Assembly: GCF_900454025.1 (NCBI RefSeq)
Contig: NZ_UGQM01000001.1
Span: 3,410,001-3,474,000, forward strand
DNA from: Mycolicibacterium gilvum
GTDB taxonomy: Bacteria; Actinomycetota; Actinomycetes; Mycobacteriales; Mycobacteriaceae
Length of the DNA: 64,000 nt
Direction: 5' to 3'
The position numbers and the translations under genes were made by a program. The notes under the pieces are model-generated. The model searched no databases, was not told the origin of the DNA, and saw only the letters and a list, made by a program, of their open reading frames with translations. Below, one piece after another: positions 16,262 through 25,546 of the stretch; position 1 is the stretch's first letter; each line of letters opens with the position of its first letter.

Positions 16262-16948
16262 GTGTCGATAACCCCGGACGTCGCTGTTGGGGTCGACCGG
16301 AGGGTGCCCCGCGGGCGTCACGGGGTCGGGCAGCCGTGTGCGGCCGGCTGGTACTCACTCAACGGCAACGGCACCGCGTCCCGGATCGTCCCGTACGGAT
16401 CCCGTACCTACACGGTCGCGGCATTCGTTCAGGCGAATTTCGGCGCCCGCGCCGAACTGACCATCGCCGGTCGCCACGTCGGTACGGAGATGCTCGACGA
16501 CAATCCCCTCGACGGGGACTGGTTCGCCCGCGATCTCGACGGGGCGCCCCCCGGCGCGGGGTCCGTCATCGCCGTCATCGCCACCGACGCGCCCCTGCTG
16601 CCCGGTCAGTGCAGAGCGCTGGCCCGGCGCGTGCCGCTGGGACTGGCCCGCACCGGGACCACCGGCAGTCACTTCTCGGGTGACATCTTCCTGGCGTTCT
16701 CCACCGCCGAGGCCTCCGGTCTGGCCAGTGCATTTCCGCTCGGGCCGCCCGGCGAGGACGAACTCGGCACGATCTCGTTTCTGCCGTGGGGCCGGATGGA
16801 CACGGTGTACGCCGCCGTCGTGCAATCGGTCGAGGAGGCGGTGCTCAACGCGCTCGTCGTCAACACCGACATGGTCGGCCGCGACGGCCACCGGTCGCCC
16901 CGCCTCCCGCTCGACCGGTTAACCGAATTGCTGGGTGGCAGGCCATAA
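16262..16948 (+). pseudogene. N-terminally truncated DmpA/P1-family (S58) aminopeptidase
   Basis: The readable 228-residue frame matches only the C-terminal ~60% of DmpA-type L-aminopeptidase/D-esterases, which are about 370 residues long. It keeps N-G-N-G-T-A-S-R, A-A-F-V-Q-A-N-F-G, the autocleavage Gly-Ser with Ser101 (P-G-A-G-S-V-I-A-V-I-A-T-D-A-P-L-L-P) and the end segment V-V-N-T-D-M-V-G-R-D-G. The N-terminal substrate-binding half, starting with an I-T-D-V-x-G-V-x-V-G motif, is missing: the upstream bases are occupied by the divergent TspO gene. The GTG at 16262 may still be translated, but an active heterodimer is unlikely. The truncation may be old. Confidence 0.7.
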
Positions 16949-16988
16949 TCGACGCGAACACCAAGACAAGCTAACGATCGGAGCTCAG

Positions 16989-18428
16989 GTGCAGCAGACG
17001 GTCCGAAGGCCGCGCCTGCTGGTCATCGGGCTCAGCATCGTCGTGCTCACCGTCGCCGTGTTGCAGACCGCGGTGGTGCCGGTGCTCGGCGTGATCGCCG
17101 AGCAGCTCGACGAGTCGACCTCGGCAGTCAGCTGGGCCGTGACGGCGAATCTTCTCGCCGCCGCCGCCGCGACGCCGTTGATCGGTCGCCTCGCCGACCT
17201 CTACCGCAAGAAGCGGGTGCTTCTTGTCGTGCTCGCAGTGGTGCTGGTCGGCTCCGTGCTGGCCGCCACCACGTCCTCACTCCCGTGGCTCATCGTCGCG
17301 CGGGTGTTGCAGGCCGCGTCGTTCGCGCTCTACCCGATCTGCATCGCAATCCTCAGAGAAGAGATCGATCCGGACCGCATGGTGTCGGCGATGGCCGTGC
17401 TGTCGGGAACGCTGGGCTTCGGCGGCGGCACCGGACTGGTGGTGGTGGGGCTGTTGATGCACGGCGACGCCGGCTATCACCGGGTCTTCTATCTGACCAC
17501 CGCGTTCACGGTGGTGGTCATCATCATCGTGGCGACGCTGGTGCCCAATCGCGCACGCACCACCTCCGGGTCGATCGACTGGTTCGGCGCCGTCGGACTC
17601 GCCGTGGGACTGTCGGCCCTTCTGCTGGCGATCACCCAGGGCAACACCTGGGGCTGGGGGTCGCCGCGCACACTCGCCTGCCTGGCCGGAGGCATCTCGG
17701 TGCTGATCGCGTGGTGGATGTGGGAGAAACGGGCCACCCGCCCCCTGGTGTCCACCCGGATGCTGGCGCGACGCTCGATGCTGTTCACCAATCTGGCGAC
17801 CATCTTCGTCGGGATGGGGCTGTACTTCGCGTTCCTCGGCCTGACGGTGTTCGTCCAGGTGGACCGGTCGGTGGCGGGCTACGGGTTCGGTGCGACAGTG
17901 CTGGAGGCCAGCGTGGTCTACCTGCTGCCGGGTGCGCTGACGGGCTTCGTGGTCGCGCTGATCAGCGGTCGGTTCATCGACAGGTACGGCGCACGGCCGG
18001 TGCTGATGGTCGCCGCGGTCGCGGGCATCGCCGGTTTCGTGCTGATCGCGTTCGCCCATTCGGCGCCGTGGCAGGTGATCACGGCCAACATCCTGGCCAA
18101 CGCCTACATCAGCCTGGGCTATGGCGCGTTGCCCGCGCTCATCGTCGGCGACAGCGACGCGGGCGAGACCGGGGTGGCCACCGGCATGAACGCGATCGCG
18201 CGCACCGTGGGCAGTTCGATGGCGGCCGCGCTGGTCGCGGTCCTGCTCAGCCGCACCACCGCGGTCGGCACACCGATGGAGAGCAGTTTCACGATCATCT
18301 TCCTGGGTGGCGCCGCGACGGCCGTGCTCGTGATGCTGCTGATCGCGGCCTCGCGTCCGCGGGCGCAGAGCGTGCCGTCAGAGGAGGCGCGCTACGAATC
18401 GCGCGCGATGAACCACGAGTGGGGCTAG
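16989..18428 (+). CDS. MFS transporter, DHA2-like (probable drug exporter)
   Basis: The 479-residue protein has about 14 hydrophobic segments and the MFS loop motif G-R-L-A-D-L-Y-R-K-K-R between helices two and three, as in proton-driven drug exporters with 14 helices. The C-terminal tail is hydrophilic. GTG 16989 follows GGAG at 16980-16983; longer in-frame starts at 16935 overlap the truncated peptidase end. Substrate unknown. Its stop overlaps the convergent SRPBCC gene by four bases. Confidence 0.82.
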   Translation: MQQTVRRPRLLVIGLSIVVLTVAVLQTAVVPVLGVIAEQLDESTSAVSWAVTANLLAAAAATPLIGRLADLYRKKRVLLVVLAVVLVGSVLAATTSSLPWLIVARVLQAASFALYPICIAILREEIDPDRMVSAMAVLSGTLGFGGGTGLVVVGLLMHGDAGYHRVFYLTTAFTVVVIIIVATLVPNRARTTSGSIDWFGAVGLAVGLSALLLAITQGNTWGWGSPRTLACLAGGISVLIAWWMWEKRATRPLVSTRMLARRSMLFTNLATIFVGMGLYFAFLGLTVFVQVDRSVAGYGFGATVLEASVVYLLPGALTGFVVALISGRFIDRYGARPVLMVAAVAGIAGFVLIAFAHSAPWQVITANILANAYISLGYGALPALIVGDSDAGETGVATGMNAIARTVGSSMAAALVAVLLSRTTAVGTPMESSFTIIFLGGAATAVLVMLLIAASRPRAQSVPSEEARYESRAMNHEWG

Positions 18429-18853
18429 CTGAGCGCGGCGAGATTGCGCACCGAGCGGTCGACGTCACCCTTGATCACCCGGGCGACGACATTGCCGACC
18501 GGTGTGGACAGCAGGCCACCGCTCAGATCGGCGATGACGCCGAAGGACGACCCGTCGCCCTGGGGTTCGACCTGCATGGTCAGCGCGATACAGACCCCGC
18601 CCCGGCCGTTTCCGACGAGCTCGATCTCCTTCGGTTCGTCGTAGCGGGTCACGCGCCAGTGAATAACGTTGCGGAATCCCTTGACCTTGATCAAAGACGA
18701 CACCTGCGTGTCGACCTCGATCTCGGCGGGCACCTCGCTCTTCCAGCCGGCGAAGATCGTCAGCCACTCACCGAAGCGCTTCAGATCGGAGGCGAGCTCC
18801 CACGCCGCCTCGGGGCTCAGATCGGACGTCACGGATACATCGACAGTCGCCAT
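18425..18853 (-). CDS. SRPBCC-family protein
   Basis: This 142-residue protein has the ligand-binding helix-grip layout: V-D-V-S-V-T-S-D-L-S-P-E-A-A-W-E start, strands with E-I-E-V-D-T-Q and R-V-T-R-Y-D-E-P-K-E-I-E-L, and a C-terminal helix N-V-V-A-R-V-I-K-G-D-V-D-R. It resembles mycobacterial polyketide-cyclase-like proteins of unknown role. Starts with M-A-T-V; no enzymatic motif is visible. Confidence 0.75.
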   Translation of the reverse strand: MATVDVSVTSDLSPEAAWELASDLKRFGEWLTIFAGWKSEVPAEIEVDTQVSSLIKVKGFRNVIHWRVTRYDEPKEIELVGNGRGGVCIALTMQVEPQGDGSSFGVIADLSGGLLSTPVGNVVARVIKGDVDRSVRNLAALS

Positions 18854-19115
18854 GCTTTCTCACTACCCCACCCGATCAGCGACGTAAACGACACCGAACC
18901 GGGACTCACGCCTGGAAAACTGCACGGTGCGGGGTCACCTCAGCCGGCCGGACGCCCCGGCCCGGTGGTTGCAGCGCGCGCTCGGTGGCGCGGATTCTCT
19001 CGTTTGAGACCCCGGCGGACATGGATTCCATTGTGGATATGTAAATTCGTTGCGGAATCGCTTGCGAAGGACCGCCGAATCGGCGATTGTTTACCCACAG
19101 CCGGGGGGCAGTATT

Positions 19116-19134
19116 GAGGAGGATGGGGCTCTGA
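19116..19134 (+). promoter_or_regulatory. Ribosome site with a three-codon ORF just before potA
   Basis: GAGGAGG (19116-19122) is directly followed by ATG GGG CTC TGA (19123-19134). The TGA overlaps a CTG codon at 19131 that is in frame with PotA. Either a tiny upstream ORF couples translation to a CTG start, or one G is missing from the G4 run; a fifth G would join this ATG to the PotA frame. Confidence 0.6.
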
Positions 19135-20321
19135 CCCGCGCACACACGGCCACTGGCCACGGGATCGGACAGGGCGCCGCGTCCACCAAGGGCGGCCCGG
19201 TCATCGAGATCGATCACGTCACGAAACGCTTCGGGGACTATCTCGCCGTCTCCGACGCCGACTTCTCCATCGCCTCGGGCGAGTTCTTCTCGATGCTCGG
19301 CCCCTCCGGATGCGGCAAGACCACCACTCTGCGCATGATCGCCGGCTTCGAGACCCCGTCGGAAGGGGCGATCCGGCTCGAAGGCGCCGACGTCTCCAAG
19401 ACTCCCCCGAACAAGCGCAACGTCAACACGGTGTTCCAGCACTACGCCCTGTTCCCGCACATGACGGTGTGGGACAACGTGGCCTACGGACCGCGCAGCA
19501 AGAAACTCGACAAGGGCGAGATCCGCAAACGTGTCGACGAACTCCTGGAGATCGTGCGGCTCTCCGACTTCGCCGAGCGCAAGCCCGCCCAACTCTCCGG
19601 CGGGCAGCAGCAGCGGGTGGCGCTGGCACGCGCGTTGGTGAACTACCCGAGCGCCCTGCTGCTCGATGAACCGCTCGGCGCCCTCGACCTCAAACTGCGG
19701 CACGTGATGCAGTTCGAACTCAAGCGGATCCAGCGCGAGATCGGCATCACGTTCATCTACGTGACGCACGACCAGGAGGAAGCGCTGACGATGAGTGACC
19801 GCATCGCGGTCATGAACGCCGGCAACGTCGAACAGATCGGTACCCCCACCGAGATCTACGACCGGCCCGCGACGGTTTTCGTCGCCAGCTTCATCGGCCA
19901 GGCCAATCTGTGGGCCGGCCGCCAGACCGGCCGCACCAACCGGGACTTCGTCGAGATCGACGTCCTGGGGTCGACGCTGAAGGCCAGGCCGGGCGAGACC
20001 ACGATCGAGCCGGGCGGCCACGCGACGCTGATGGTGCGCCCCGAGCGGGTGCGCGTGTCGATGGACGCCCCCACCGGCGACGTCGCCGGCGTCCGGGCCA
20101 CGGTGTCGGATCTGACCTTCCAGGGTCCGGTGGTGCGACTCTCACTGGCCGCACCGGACGACTCGACGGTGATCGCCCACGTCGGCCCGGAGCAGGACCT
20201 GCCTCTGCTGCGCCCCGGCGACGAGGTCTACGTCAGCTGGGCGCCCGATGCCTCGCTGGTGCTGCCCGGCGCCGACATCCCCACCACCGAGGATCTCGAA
20301 GAGATGCTGGACGATTCCTGA
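19131..20321 (+). CDS. potA: Spermidine/putrescine ABC transporter ATP-binding protein
   Basis: The ~396-residue ATPase has Walker [10 protein letters not shown], signature L-S-G-G-Q-Q-Q-R, Walker [12 protein letters not shown] and H-loop Y-V-T-H-D-Q-E-E-A, then a C-terminal TOBE domain from about residue 270. It energises polyamine uptake with the three following genes. The start is uncertain: the only good ribosome site leads to an ATG that is one base out of frame (see 19116-19134); CTG 19131 is in frame, TTG codons at 19050 and 19062 have no ribosome site. Identity rests on the adjacent potD-type binding protein. Confidence 0.85.
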   Translation: MTRAHTATGHGIGQGAASTKGGPVIEIDHVTKRFGDYLAVSDADFSIASGEFFSMLGPSGCGKTTTLRMIAGFETPSEGAIRLEGADVSKTPPNKRNVNTVFQHYALFPHMTVWDNVAYGPRSKKLDKGEIRKRVDELLEIVRLSDFAERKPAQLSGGQQQRVALARALVNYPSALLLDEPLGALDLKLRHVMQFELKRIQREIGITFIYVTHDQEEALTMSDRIAVMNAGNVEQIGTPTEIYDRPATVFVASFIGQANLWAGRQTGRTNRDFVEIDVLGSTLKARPGETTIEPGGHATLMVRPERVRVSMDAPTGDVAGVRATVSDLTFQGPVVRLSLAAPDDSTVIAHVGPEQDLPLLRPGDEVYVSWAPDASLVLPGADIPTTEDLEEMLDDS

Positions 20322-20390
20322 GCTCTACCCGGGCGTCTGCGCCCACCGACCCCCTTCCCCCTCCCGGAGCCGACGAAAGGCACGCCACCA

Positions 20391-21572
20391 ATGTCCCGTG
20401 ACATCGACCCTCAGTTGCTCGCCCAGTTGACGGCACGACGGACCTCGCGCCGTCGCTTCATCGGTGGCAGCGCCGCCGCGGCGGCGGGTCTGACGCTCGG
20501 CGCGTCGTTCCTGGCGGCCTGCGGATCGTCGGACACCGGAACCTCGGGCACCACCGACGACGGCGGACCCGCCAGCGGCACCCTGCGGATCTCGAACTGG
20601 CCGCTGTACATGGCGGACGGGTTCGTCGCCGCATTCCAGACCGCGTCGGGCATCACGGTCGACTACAAAGAGGACTACAACGACAACGAACAGTGGTTCG
20701 CCAAGGTCAAGGAGCCGCTGTCCCGCAAGCAGGACATCGGCGCCGACCTCGTGGTTCCCACGGAGTTCATGGCCATCCGGCTGCACCAGCTCGGCTGGCT
20801 CAACGACATCAGCGACGAGGGCGTCCCGAACAAGAAGAACCTGCGCCCCGACCTCATGGAGGCCAGCGCCGACCCGGGCCGCAAGTTCAGCGCCCCGTAC
20901 ATGTCCGGCCTCGTCGGGCTTGCCTACAACAGGGCCGCGACCGGACGCGACATCAGCTCGATCGACGACCTGTGGGATCCCGCGTTCAAGGGCCGGGTGA
21001 GCCTGCTGTCCGACACCCAGGACGGGCTCGGGATGATCATGCTGTCCCAGGGCAATTCGCCCGAGAACCCGTCGACCGAATCGGTACAGCGCGCCGTCGA
21101 CCTCGTGCGTGAGCAGAACGACCGGGGCCAGATCCGCCGCTTCACCGGCAACGACTACGCCGACGACCTCGCCGCGGGGAACATCGCTGTGGCACAGGCC
21201 TATTCGGGTGACGTGGTGCAGCTGCAGGCCGACAACCCGGACCTGCAGTTCATCGTCCCGCAGTCCGGTGGCACCACGTTCCTCGACACCATGGTGATCC
21301 CGTACACCACGCAGAACCAGAAGGCCGCCGAGGCGTGGATCGACTACGTCTACGACCGCGCCAACTACGCCAAGCTGGTGGCCTTCACCCAGTTCGTTCC
21401 GGTGCTGTCCGAGATGACCGAGGAACTGGAGAAGGTCGATCCCGCCGCGGCCAGCAACCCGTTGATCAACCCGCCGGCCGACGTCCTGGAGCGGTGCAAG
21501 AGCTGGGCCGCGCTGACCGACGAGCAGACGCAGGAGTTCAACACCGCGTACGCCGCAGTCACCGGTGGCTGA
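20391..21572 (+). CDS. potD: Spermidine/putrescine-binding lipoprotein
   Basis: The 393-residue binding protein has a twin-arginine lipoprotein signal: S-R-R-R-F-I (19-24), a hydrophobic stretch and lipobox L-A-A-C with Cys44. The mature part starts L-R-I-S-N-W-P-L-Y-M, matching the PotD/PotF group, and has I-G-A-D-L-V-V-P-T as in polyamine binders. The ATG follows GAAAGG at a suitable distance. It delivers spermidine or putrescine to PotBC. The Tat signal implies export in folded form. Confidence 0.87.
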   Translation: MSRDIDPQLLAQLTARRTSRRRFIGGSAAAAAGLTLGASFLAACGSSDTGTSGTTDDGGPASGTLRISNWPLYMADGFVAAFQTASGITVDYKEDYNDNEQWFAKVKEPLSRKQDIGADLVVPTEFMAIRLHQLGWLNDISDEGVPNKKNLRPDLMEASADPGRKFSAPYMSGLVGLAYNRAATGRDISSIDDLWDPAFKGRVSLLSDTQDGLGMIMLSQGNSPENPSTESVQRAVDLVREQNDRGQIRRFTGNDYADDLAAGNIAVAQAYSGDVVQLQADNPDLQFIVPQSGGTTFLDTMVIPYTTQNQKAAEAWIDYVYDRANYAKLVAFTQFVPVLSEMTEELEKVDPAAASNPLINPPADVLERCKSWAALTDEQTQEFNTAYAAVTGG

Positions 21573-21578
21573 CGCACG

Positions 21579-22454
21579 ATGGCAGGCGTAGCCACCAGCA
21601 GCCGTCAGCGGAGCAAGATCGCCCCGTATCTGATGGTCCTGCCGGCGCTCGCATACCTGGCGATCTTCTTTGTGGTGCCGTTCTATTCGCTGGCGCGCAC
21701 CTCACTGTCGGAGACCGCCGGCTCGGTGTTCATGCCGACGCTGACCTTCGCCTGGGACTTCGGCAACTACGTCGACGCGTTCACCCTCTACCGGGAGCAG
21801 ATCTTCCGGTCGTTCGGCTACGCGTTTGTCGCCACGCTGCTGTGCCTGCTGCTCGCGTTCCCGCTGGCGTACGTAATCGCGTTCAAGGCCGGTCGTTTCA
21901 AGAACCTGATCCTCGGCCTGGTCATCCTGCCGTTCTTCGTCACGTTCCTGATCCGCACGATCGCGTGGAAGACGATCCTCGCCGATGAGGGCTGGCTGGT
22001 CAGCGCGCTGGGCGGTATCGGGTTGCTGCCCGAGGAGGGCCGGTTGCTGTCCACCAGCTGGGCGGTGATCGGAGGCCTGACCTACAACTGGATCATCTTC
22101 ATGATCCTGCCGCTCTATGTGAGCCTGGAGAAGATCGACCCGCGTCTGATCGAGGCGTCGAAGGATCTGTATTCGTCGACGCCCCGGGCGTTCGGCAAGG
22201 TGATCCTCCCGCTGGCGATGCCCGGCGTGCTGGCGGGCAGCATGCTGGTGTTCATCCCGGCGGTCGGCGATTTCATCAACGCCGACTATCTGGGCAGTAC
22301 GCAGACCACGATGATCGGCAACGTGATCCAGAAACAGTTCCTGGTGGTCAAGGACTACCCGGCAGCGGCGGCGCTGAGCCTGGGATTGATGTTCCTGATC
22401 CTCGTCGGCGTGCTGCTCTACACCCGCGCCCTCGGTACGGAGGACCTGGTATGA
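21579..22454 (+). CDS. potB: Polyamine ABC transporter permease, first subunit
   Basis: This 291-residue membrane protein has six hydrophobic helices and the EAA-loop pattern E-A-S-K-D-L-Y-S-S-T-P-R-A-F-G-K-V-I-L-P-L. It follows potD by six bases and overlaps potC as ATGA. The N-terminus has the PotB-like P-Y-L-M-V-L-P-A-L-A-Y-L. It forms the channel with PotC. Confidence 0.87.
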   Translation: MAGVATSSRQRSKIAPYLMVLPALAYLAIFFVVPFYSLARTSLSETAGSVFMPTLTFAWDFGNYVDAFTLYREQIFRSFGYAFVATLLCLLLAFPLAYVIAFKAGRFKNLILGLVILPFFVTFLIRTIAWKTILADEGWLVSALGGIGLLPEEGRLLSTSWAVIGGLTYNWIIFMILPLYVSLEKIDPRLIEASKDLYSSTPRAFGKVILPLAMPGVLAGSMLVFIPAVGDFINADYLGSTQTTMIGNVIQKQFLVVKDYPAAAALSLGLMFLILVGVLLYTRALGTEDLV

Positions 22455-23308
22455 CGACGCAGGCCGGTGCCGCCCTGGCGACCGCGGCGCAGCAGGATCC
22501 GGCCCCGAAAAAGGTTCGCACCGGACCCAATTGGGGCGATCTGCTGCTGCGGGTCGCCGCGGGACTGGTACTGCTGTACCTGTTTCTGCCGATCTTCGTG
22601 ATCATCCTGTTCTCGTTCAACAAGCCGGCAGGAAAGTTCAACTACAGCTGGCAGGGTTTCACGCTGGACAACTGGCTCGACCCATTCAAGTACCCGGCGC
22701 TGACCGAGGCGCTCAAACTCAGCCTGAACGTGGCCGCGGTGTCGACGGCAGTCGCGCTGGTGCTCGGCACTCTGGTCGCGATCGCGCTCGTGCGGCAACG
22801 CTGGCGTGGGCAGCGCGCGGTCGACACCTTCCTGATCCTGCCGTTGACGGCGCCCGAGGTGGTGATGGGTGCGGCGCTGCTGACACTGTTCCTGGACTTC
22901 AACACCGCCGCCGGATACACGACGATCGTGTTGTCGCACATCGCGTTCGAGGTCAGCTTCATCGCGATGACCGTCCGGGCGCGGGTGCGCGGTTTCGACT
23001 GGACGTTGGAGGACGCGTCGCTGGATCTCGGCGCGAGCCCGACCCGCACGTTCTTCAAGGTGACGCTGCCGCTGATCGTGCCCGGCATCGTGGCGGCGGC
23101 GATGCTGTCGTTCGCGCTGTCTCTCGACGACTTCATCATCACGTACTTCGTCAGCGGCTCCGAGGTCACCTATCCGCTGTACGTCAACGCGGCGGTCAAG
23201 GCTGCGGTGCCGCCGCAGATCAACGTGCTCGCCACGGCGATCCTCGTCGTGAGCCTTCTCCTCCTGGCGATCGGAACGCTCTACCGCCGTAAGAAGATCG
23301 ACATCTGA
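22451..23308 (+). CDS. potC: Polyamine ABC transporter permease, second subunit
   Basis: The 285-residue permease begins with a ~35-residue hydrophilic tail rich in Ala and Gln, then helices typical of PotC with P-I-F-V-I-I-L-F-S-F-N and the EAA loop E-D-A-S-L-D-L-G-A-S-P-T-R-T-F-F-K-V-T-L-P. The ATG overlaps the potB stop. It is the last gene of potABCD and is followed by a long inverted repeat that may end transcription. Confidence 0.87.
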   Translation: MTTQAGAALATAAQQDPAPKKVRTGPNWGDLLLRVAAGLVLLYLFLPIFVIILFSFNKPAGKFNYSWQGFTLDNWLDPFKYPALTEALKLSLNVAAVSTAVALVLGTLVAIALVRQRWRGQRAVDTFLILPLTAPEVVMGAALLTLFLDFNTAAGYTTIVLSHIAFEVSFIAMTVRARVRGFDWTLEDASLDLGASPTRTFFKVTLPLIVPGIVAAAMLSFALSLDDFIITYFVSGSEVTYPLYVNAAVKAAVPPQINVLATAILVVSLLLLAIGTLYRRKKIDI

Positions 23309-23320
23309 GGCATCTCCCCC

Positions 23321-23374
23321 ACCGTGGGTCCTGTGCACGCTTTCCGGCTGTTCGGCGTGCACGAGGCCCACGGT
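23321..23374. terminator. Long imperfect hairpin between convergent genes
   Basis: ACCGTGGG (23321-23328) pairs with CCCACGGT (23367-23374) and GTGCACGC (23333-23340) with GCGTGCAC (23355-23362), with a four-base internal loop on each side and a 14-base apex. It lies 13 bases after potC and 10 bases before the end of the opposite gene. No T-run follows, so this would be an I-shaped, bidirectional mycobacterial-type terminator; the role is inferred. Confidence 0.65.
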
Positions 23375-23383
23375 CGGCGGTCC

Positions 23384-23740
23384 CTATAGCGTGACGGTGA
23401 CGGTGACGCGCCCTTTCTCGTCACGGCGGGCGACCGCGTGGCCGGTGCGGTCGGCGCCGCCGAAATCGCGCAGCGTCAGCGAGCCCCCGTCGCCGGTGAA
23501 ATTGCGCCACCACGTCTTGCTGTCCGGAGCCATCACCCGGATGACGACCCTGTCCCCGGAGCGCTGATAGTTGACCGGGGTTTCGAAGGTGCGCCCCGAG
23601 CGCCGGCCCGTGTACCGGATGACGACCATGCTGCGCCGTATCAGCGGCCCGACGATCGGAGCGTCCATCAGCCGGGCCGCTCCGGTGTTGAGGATGCCGA
23701 CGACCGGTGACGCGAAGATTCCTCTGGACATGCGTTTCAC
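23384..23740 (-). CDS. Nitroreductase/deazaflavin-dependent-like small flavin-binding protein
   Basis: The 118-residue product resembles the deazaflavin-dependent nitroreductase (DDN/F420 split-barrel) family: V-I-R-Y-T-G-R-R-S-G-R-T-F-E-T-P-V-N-Y matches the conserved T-x-G-R-x-S-G-x-x-R-x-x-P segment, and S-K-T-W-W-R-N-F matches the cofactor-phosphate loop. GTG 23740 is used; ATG 23731 is an alternative four codons in. It may bind F420 or FMN; the substrate is unknown. The adjacent transporter on the same strand starts upstream with 11 bases between. Confidence 0.72.
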   Translation of the reverse strand: MKRMSRGIFASPVVGILNTGAARLMDAPIVGPLIRRSMVVIRYTGRRSGRTFETPVNYQRSGDRVVIRVMAPDSKTWWRNFTGDGGSLTLRDFGGADRTGHAVARRDEKGRVTVTVTL

Positions 23741-23751
23741 GGTAACCGGGC

Positions 23752-24621
23752 TCAGCCGACTTCGAGAGGCACCGGTGCAGCCCGTGCCCCGGTGCGGGCG
23801 GCGCCGACTCCCGCGGCGACCACCAGGCAGATGCCCACCAGCCCGAATGGGCCGGGGACCTGGTCGAGCACCACGAATCCGAGCAGCATCGCGAACGCCG
23901 GCTCCAACGCCATCAGCGTGCCGAACGCCGCGGTGGTGAGGCGTCGAAGTGCCAGAAGCTCCAACGCGAACGGAACCACCGGCAGCAGGACGGCCAACCC
24001 CAGACCGATGAGCAGAATGTGCGGCGTCACCCGCTCGATCACCGTCGGACCCACCGTCAGCGTCGCCACGAGCCCGGCCACCGGCATGGACACCGCGAGC
24101 CCGTTGATGCCGGCGACCGCGTCTCCCACCTTCTGGGTGAGCAGGATGTACCCCGCCCAGCACGCCGCGGCCGCAAGAGCGAACGCGACACCGACCGGGT
24201 CGACCGCGCCGGTCCACGGTTCGGTGAGCAGCAACACGCCCGCGGCGGCCAGTCCCGGCCAGGCCCATCGACCCCGGCCCCGGCCGCGTGCGACCGCGAC
24301 ACCGAGGGGACCGAGGAACTCCAGAGCGCTCGCGGTACCGAGCGGGATGCGGTCGAGGGCGGCCATGAACAACAGCGTGATCGCCGCGGTGACAACGCCC
24401 AGCACCACACACATCAGAAAGCTGTTGCGGGTGAACGCCGTCCGCCGCGGACGGACGATGATCAGGAACAGGATCCCGGCCCACGCCAGGCGGAGCCAGG
24501 CGACACCTTCCACGCCGATGTCGTCGATCAGGGTGACCGCGACGGCGAGACCGAGCTGCACGCACAGCATCGCGGCCACGGCCATGAGTGCGCCGGTGCG
24601 CGCCTGATCTGTCGGCATCAC
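23752..24621 (-). CDS. DMT-superfamily transporter (EamA/RhtA-like)
   Basis: The 289-residue protein has ten hydrophobic helices in two EamA repeats, with [11 protein letters not shown] ending repeat one and [13 protein letters not shown] in repeat two, as in threonine/homoserine exporters. GTG 24621 is directly followed by ATG 24618; either may be used. The substrate is probably an amino acid or other small metabolite, inferred from the family. No binding partner is needed. Confidence 0.82.
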   Translation of the reverse strand: MMPTDQARTGALMAVAAMLCVQLGLAVAVTLIDDIGVEGVAWLRLAWAGILFLIIVRPRRTAFTRNSFLMCVVLGVVTAAITLLFMAALDRIPLGTASALEFLGPLGVAVARGRGRGRWAWPGLAAAGVLLLTEPWTGAVDPVGVAFALAAAACWAGYILLTQKVGDAVAGINGLAVSMPVAGLVATLTVGPTVIERVTPHILLIGLGLAVLLPVVPFALELLALRRLTTAAFGTLMALEPAFAMLLGFVVLDQVPGPFGLVGICLVVAAGVGAARTGARAAPVPLEVG

Positions 24622-24675
24622 TGCATCTAACGGGATGCCGACCCTCGCAGTCCACGCGGTTTCTCGGTGCGCCGT

Positions 24676-25515
24676 TCAGGAATCCGAGCGCCCGGATCCC
24701 TCTCGGTCGATGTGCGGGACGGGCTCCCATTCCTGCGCGACCGAGGCGCTCCATCGCGGCGTGCGTCGTTCCAGGAACGCGGCGACGCCCTCGCGCGCGT
24801 CCGCACCACCCATCACCCGGTGGTGCAGTTCGGTCTCCAGCCGCGCGACCTGGCGGGCGGTGTAACCCCTGGACATGGTGTCCCACAGCAGCCGTTTACT
24901 CAGCGCGGCGGACATCGGCGCGACGTTGGTCGCGATGTCGACGGCGGTGGCCAGCGCGGAGTCGAGCACCTCGGCGGCGGGCAGTGCCCGGGTCGCGATG
25001 CCCATCGCACCGGCCTCGGCGCCGTCGAATGTGCGTCCCGTCAGCAGCAGATCGGCCGCGACGGCGCCGCCGACCAGGTGCGGCAGCGTCCAGTGCGACA
25101 TGCAGTCGCCCAGCACACCCCGACGCGCCTGTGCCACAGCATATTTCGCGTCGATCGCCATGATGCGCAGATCGGCCTGCAAGGCGATGGTCAGTCCGAT
25201 GCCGATCGCGTGACCGTTGACCGCGGCGATCACCGGCGTCCGTAGTTCGAATGCGGCCGGATCCGTCGGGGACGCGGTGAACTCCTCGTCGGCACCGCTG
25301 AACGGCCCCGCCGGGACGGCGAGATCCGCACCGGCACAGAACGAGTCCCCCGCGCCGGTCAGCACGATCGCGCGGACACCGTCATCGTCATCGCACTCGC
25401 GGTAGGCCGCGTTGAGCAGCCGGCCCATCTCCGCGGTGTACGCGTTGCGCCGGCGCGGGCGGTTCAGCGTAAGGACTGCGACACCGTCGGCGAGGTCGAC
25501 GGTCAGGTCGGTCAT
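24676..25515 (-). CDS. Enoyl-CoA hydratase/isomerase (crotonase family)
   Basis: The 279-residue protein has the crotonase fold: N-R-P-R-R-R-N-A-Y near the N-terminus, oxyanion segment S-F-C-A-G-A-D-L, and A-V-N-G-H-A-I-G-I-G-L. The catalytic-acid position of typical hydratases (Glu in the E-x-x-L-G segment) is replaced by Y-A-V-A-Q-A-R-R-G-V-L-G-D, so hydratase activity is uncertain and an isomerase, hydrolase or other crotonase reaction is possible. Adjacent genes give no pathway. Confidence 0.8.
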   Translation of the reverse strand: MTDLTVDLADGVAVLTLNRPRRRNAYTAEMGRLLNAAYRECDDDDGVRAIVLTGAGDSFCAGADLAVPAGPFSGADEEFTASPTDPAAFELRTPVIAAVNGHAIGIGLTIALQADLRIMAIDAKYAVAQARRGVLGDCMSHWTLPHLVGGAVAADLLLTGRTFDGAEAGAMGIATRALPAAEVLDSALATAVDIATNVAPMSAALSKRLLWDTMSRGYTARQVARLETELHHRVMGGADAREGVAAFLERRTPRWSASVAQEWEPVPHIDREGSGRSDS

Positions 25516-25546
25516 GCGCCGAACCTACCGACTCTTCGCCCGGCCG

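Noticed and set aside
17285..19117. 610-codon plus-strand frame across the MFS gene and beyond
   Set aside because: Arg/Gly-rich, out of frame with the clear MFS transporter and antisense to the SRPBCC gene.
24676..25515. Frameshift or pseudogene because the usual catalytic Glu segment is altered
   Set aside because: The frame is intact over the full family length; many crotonases lack that residue and do other chemistry.
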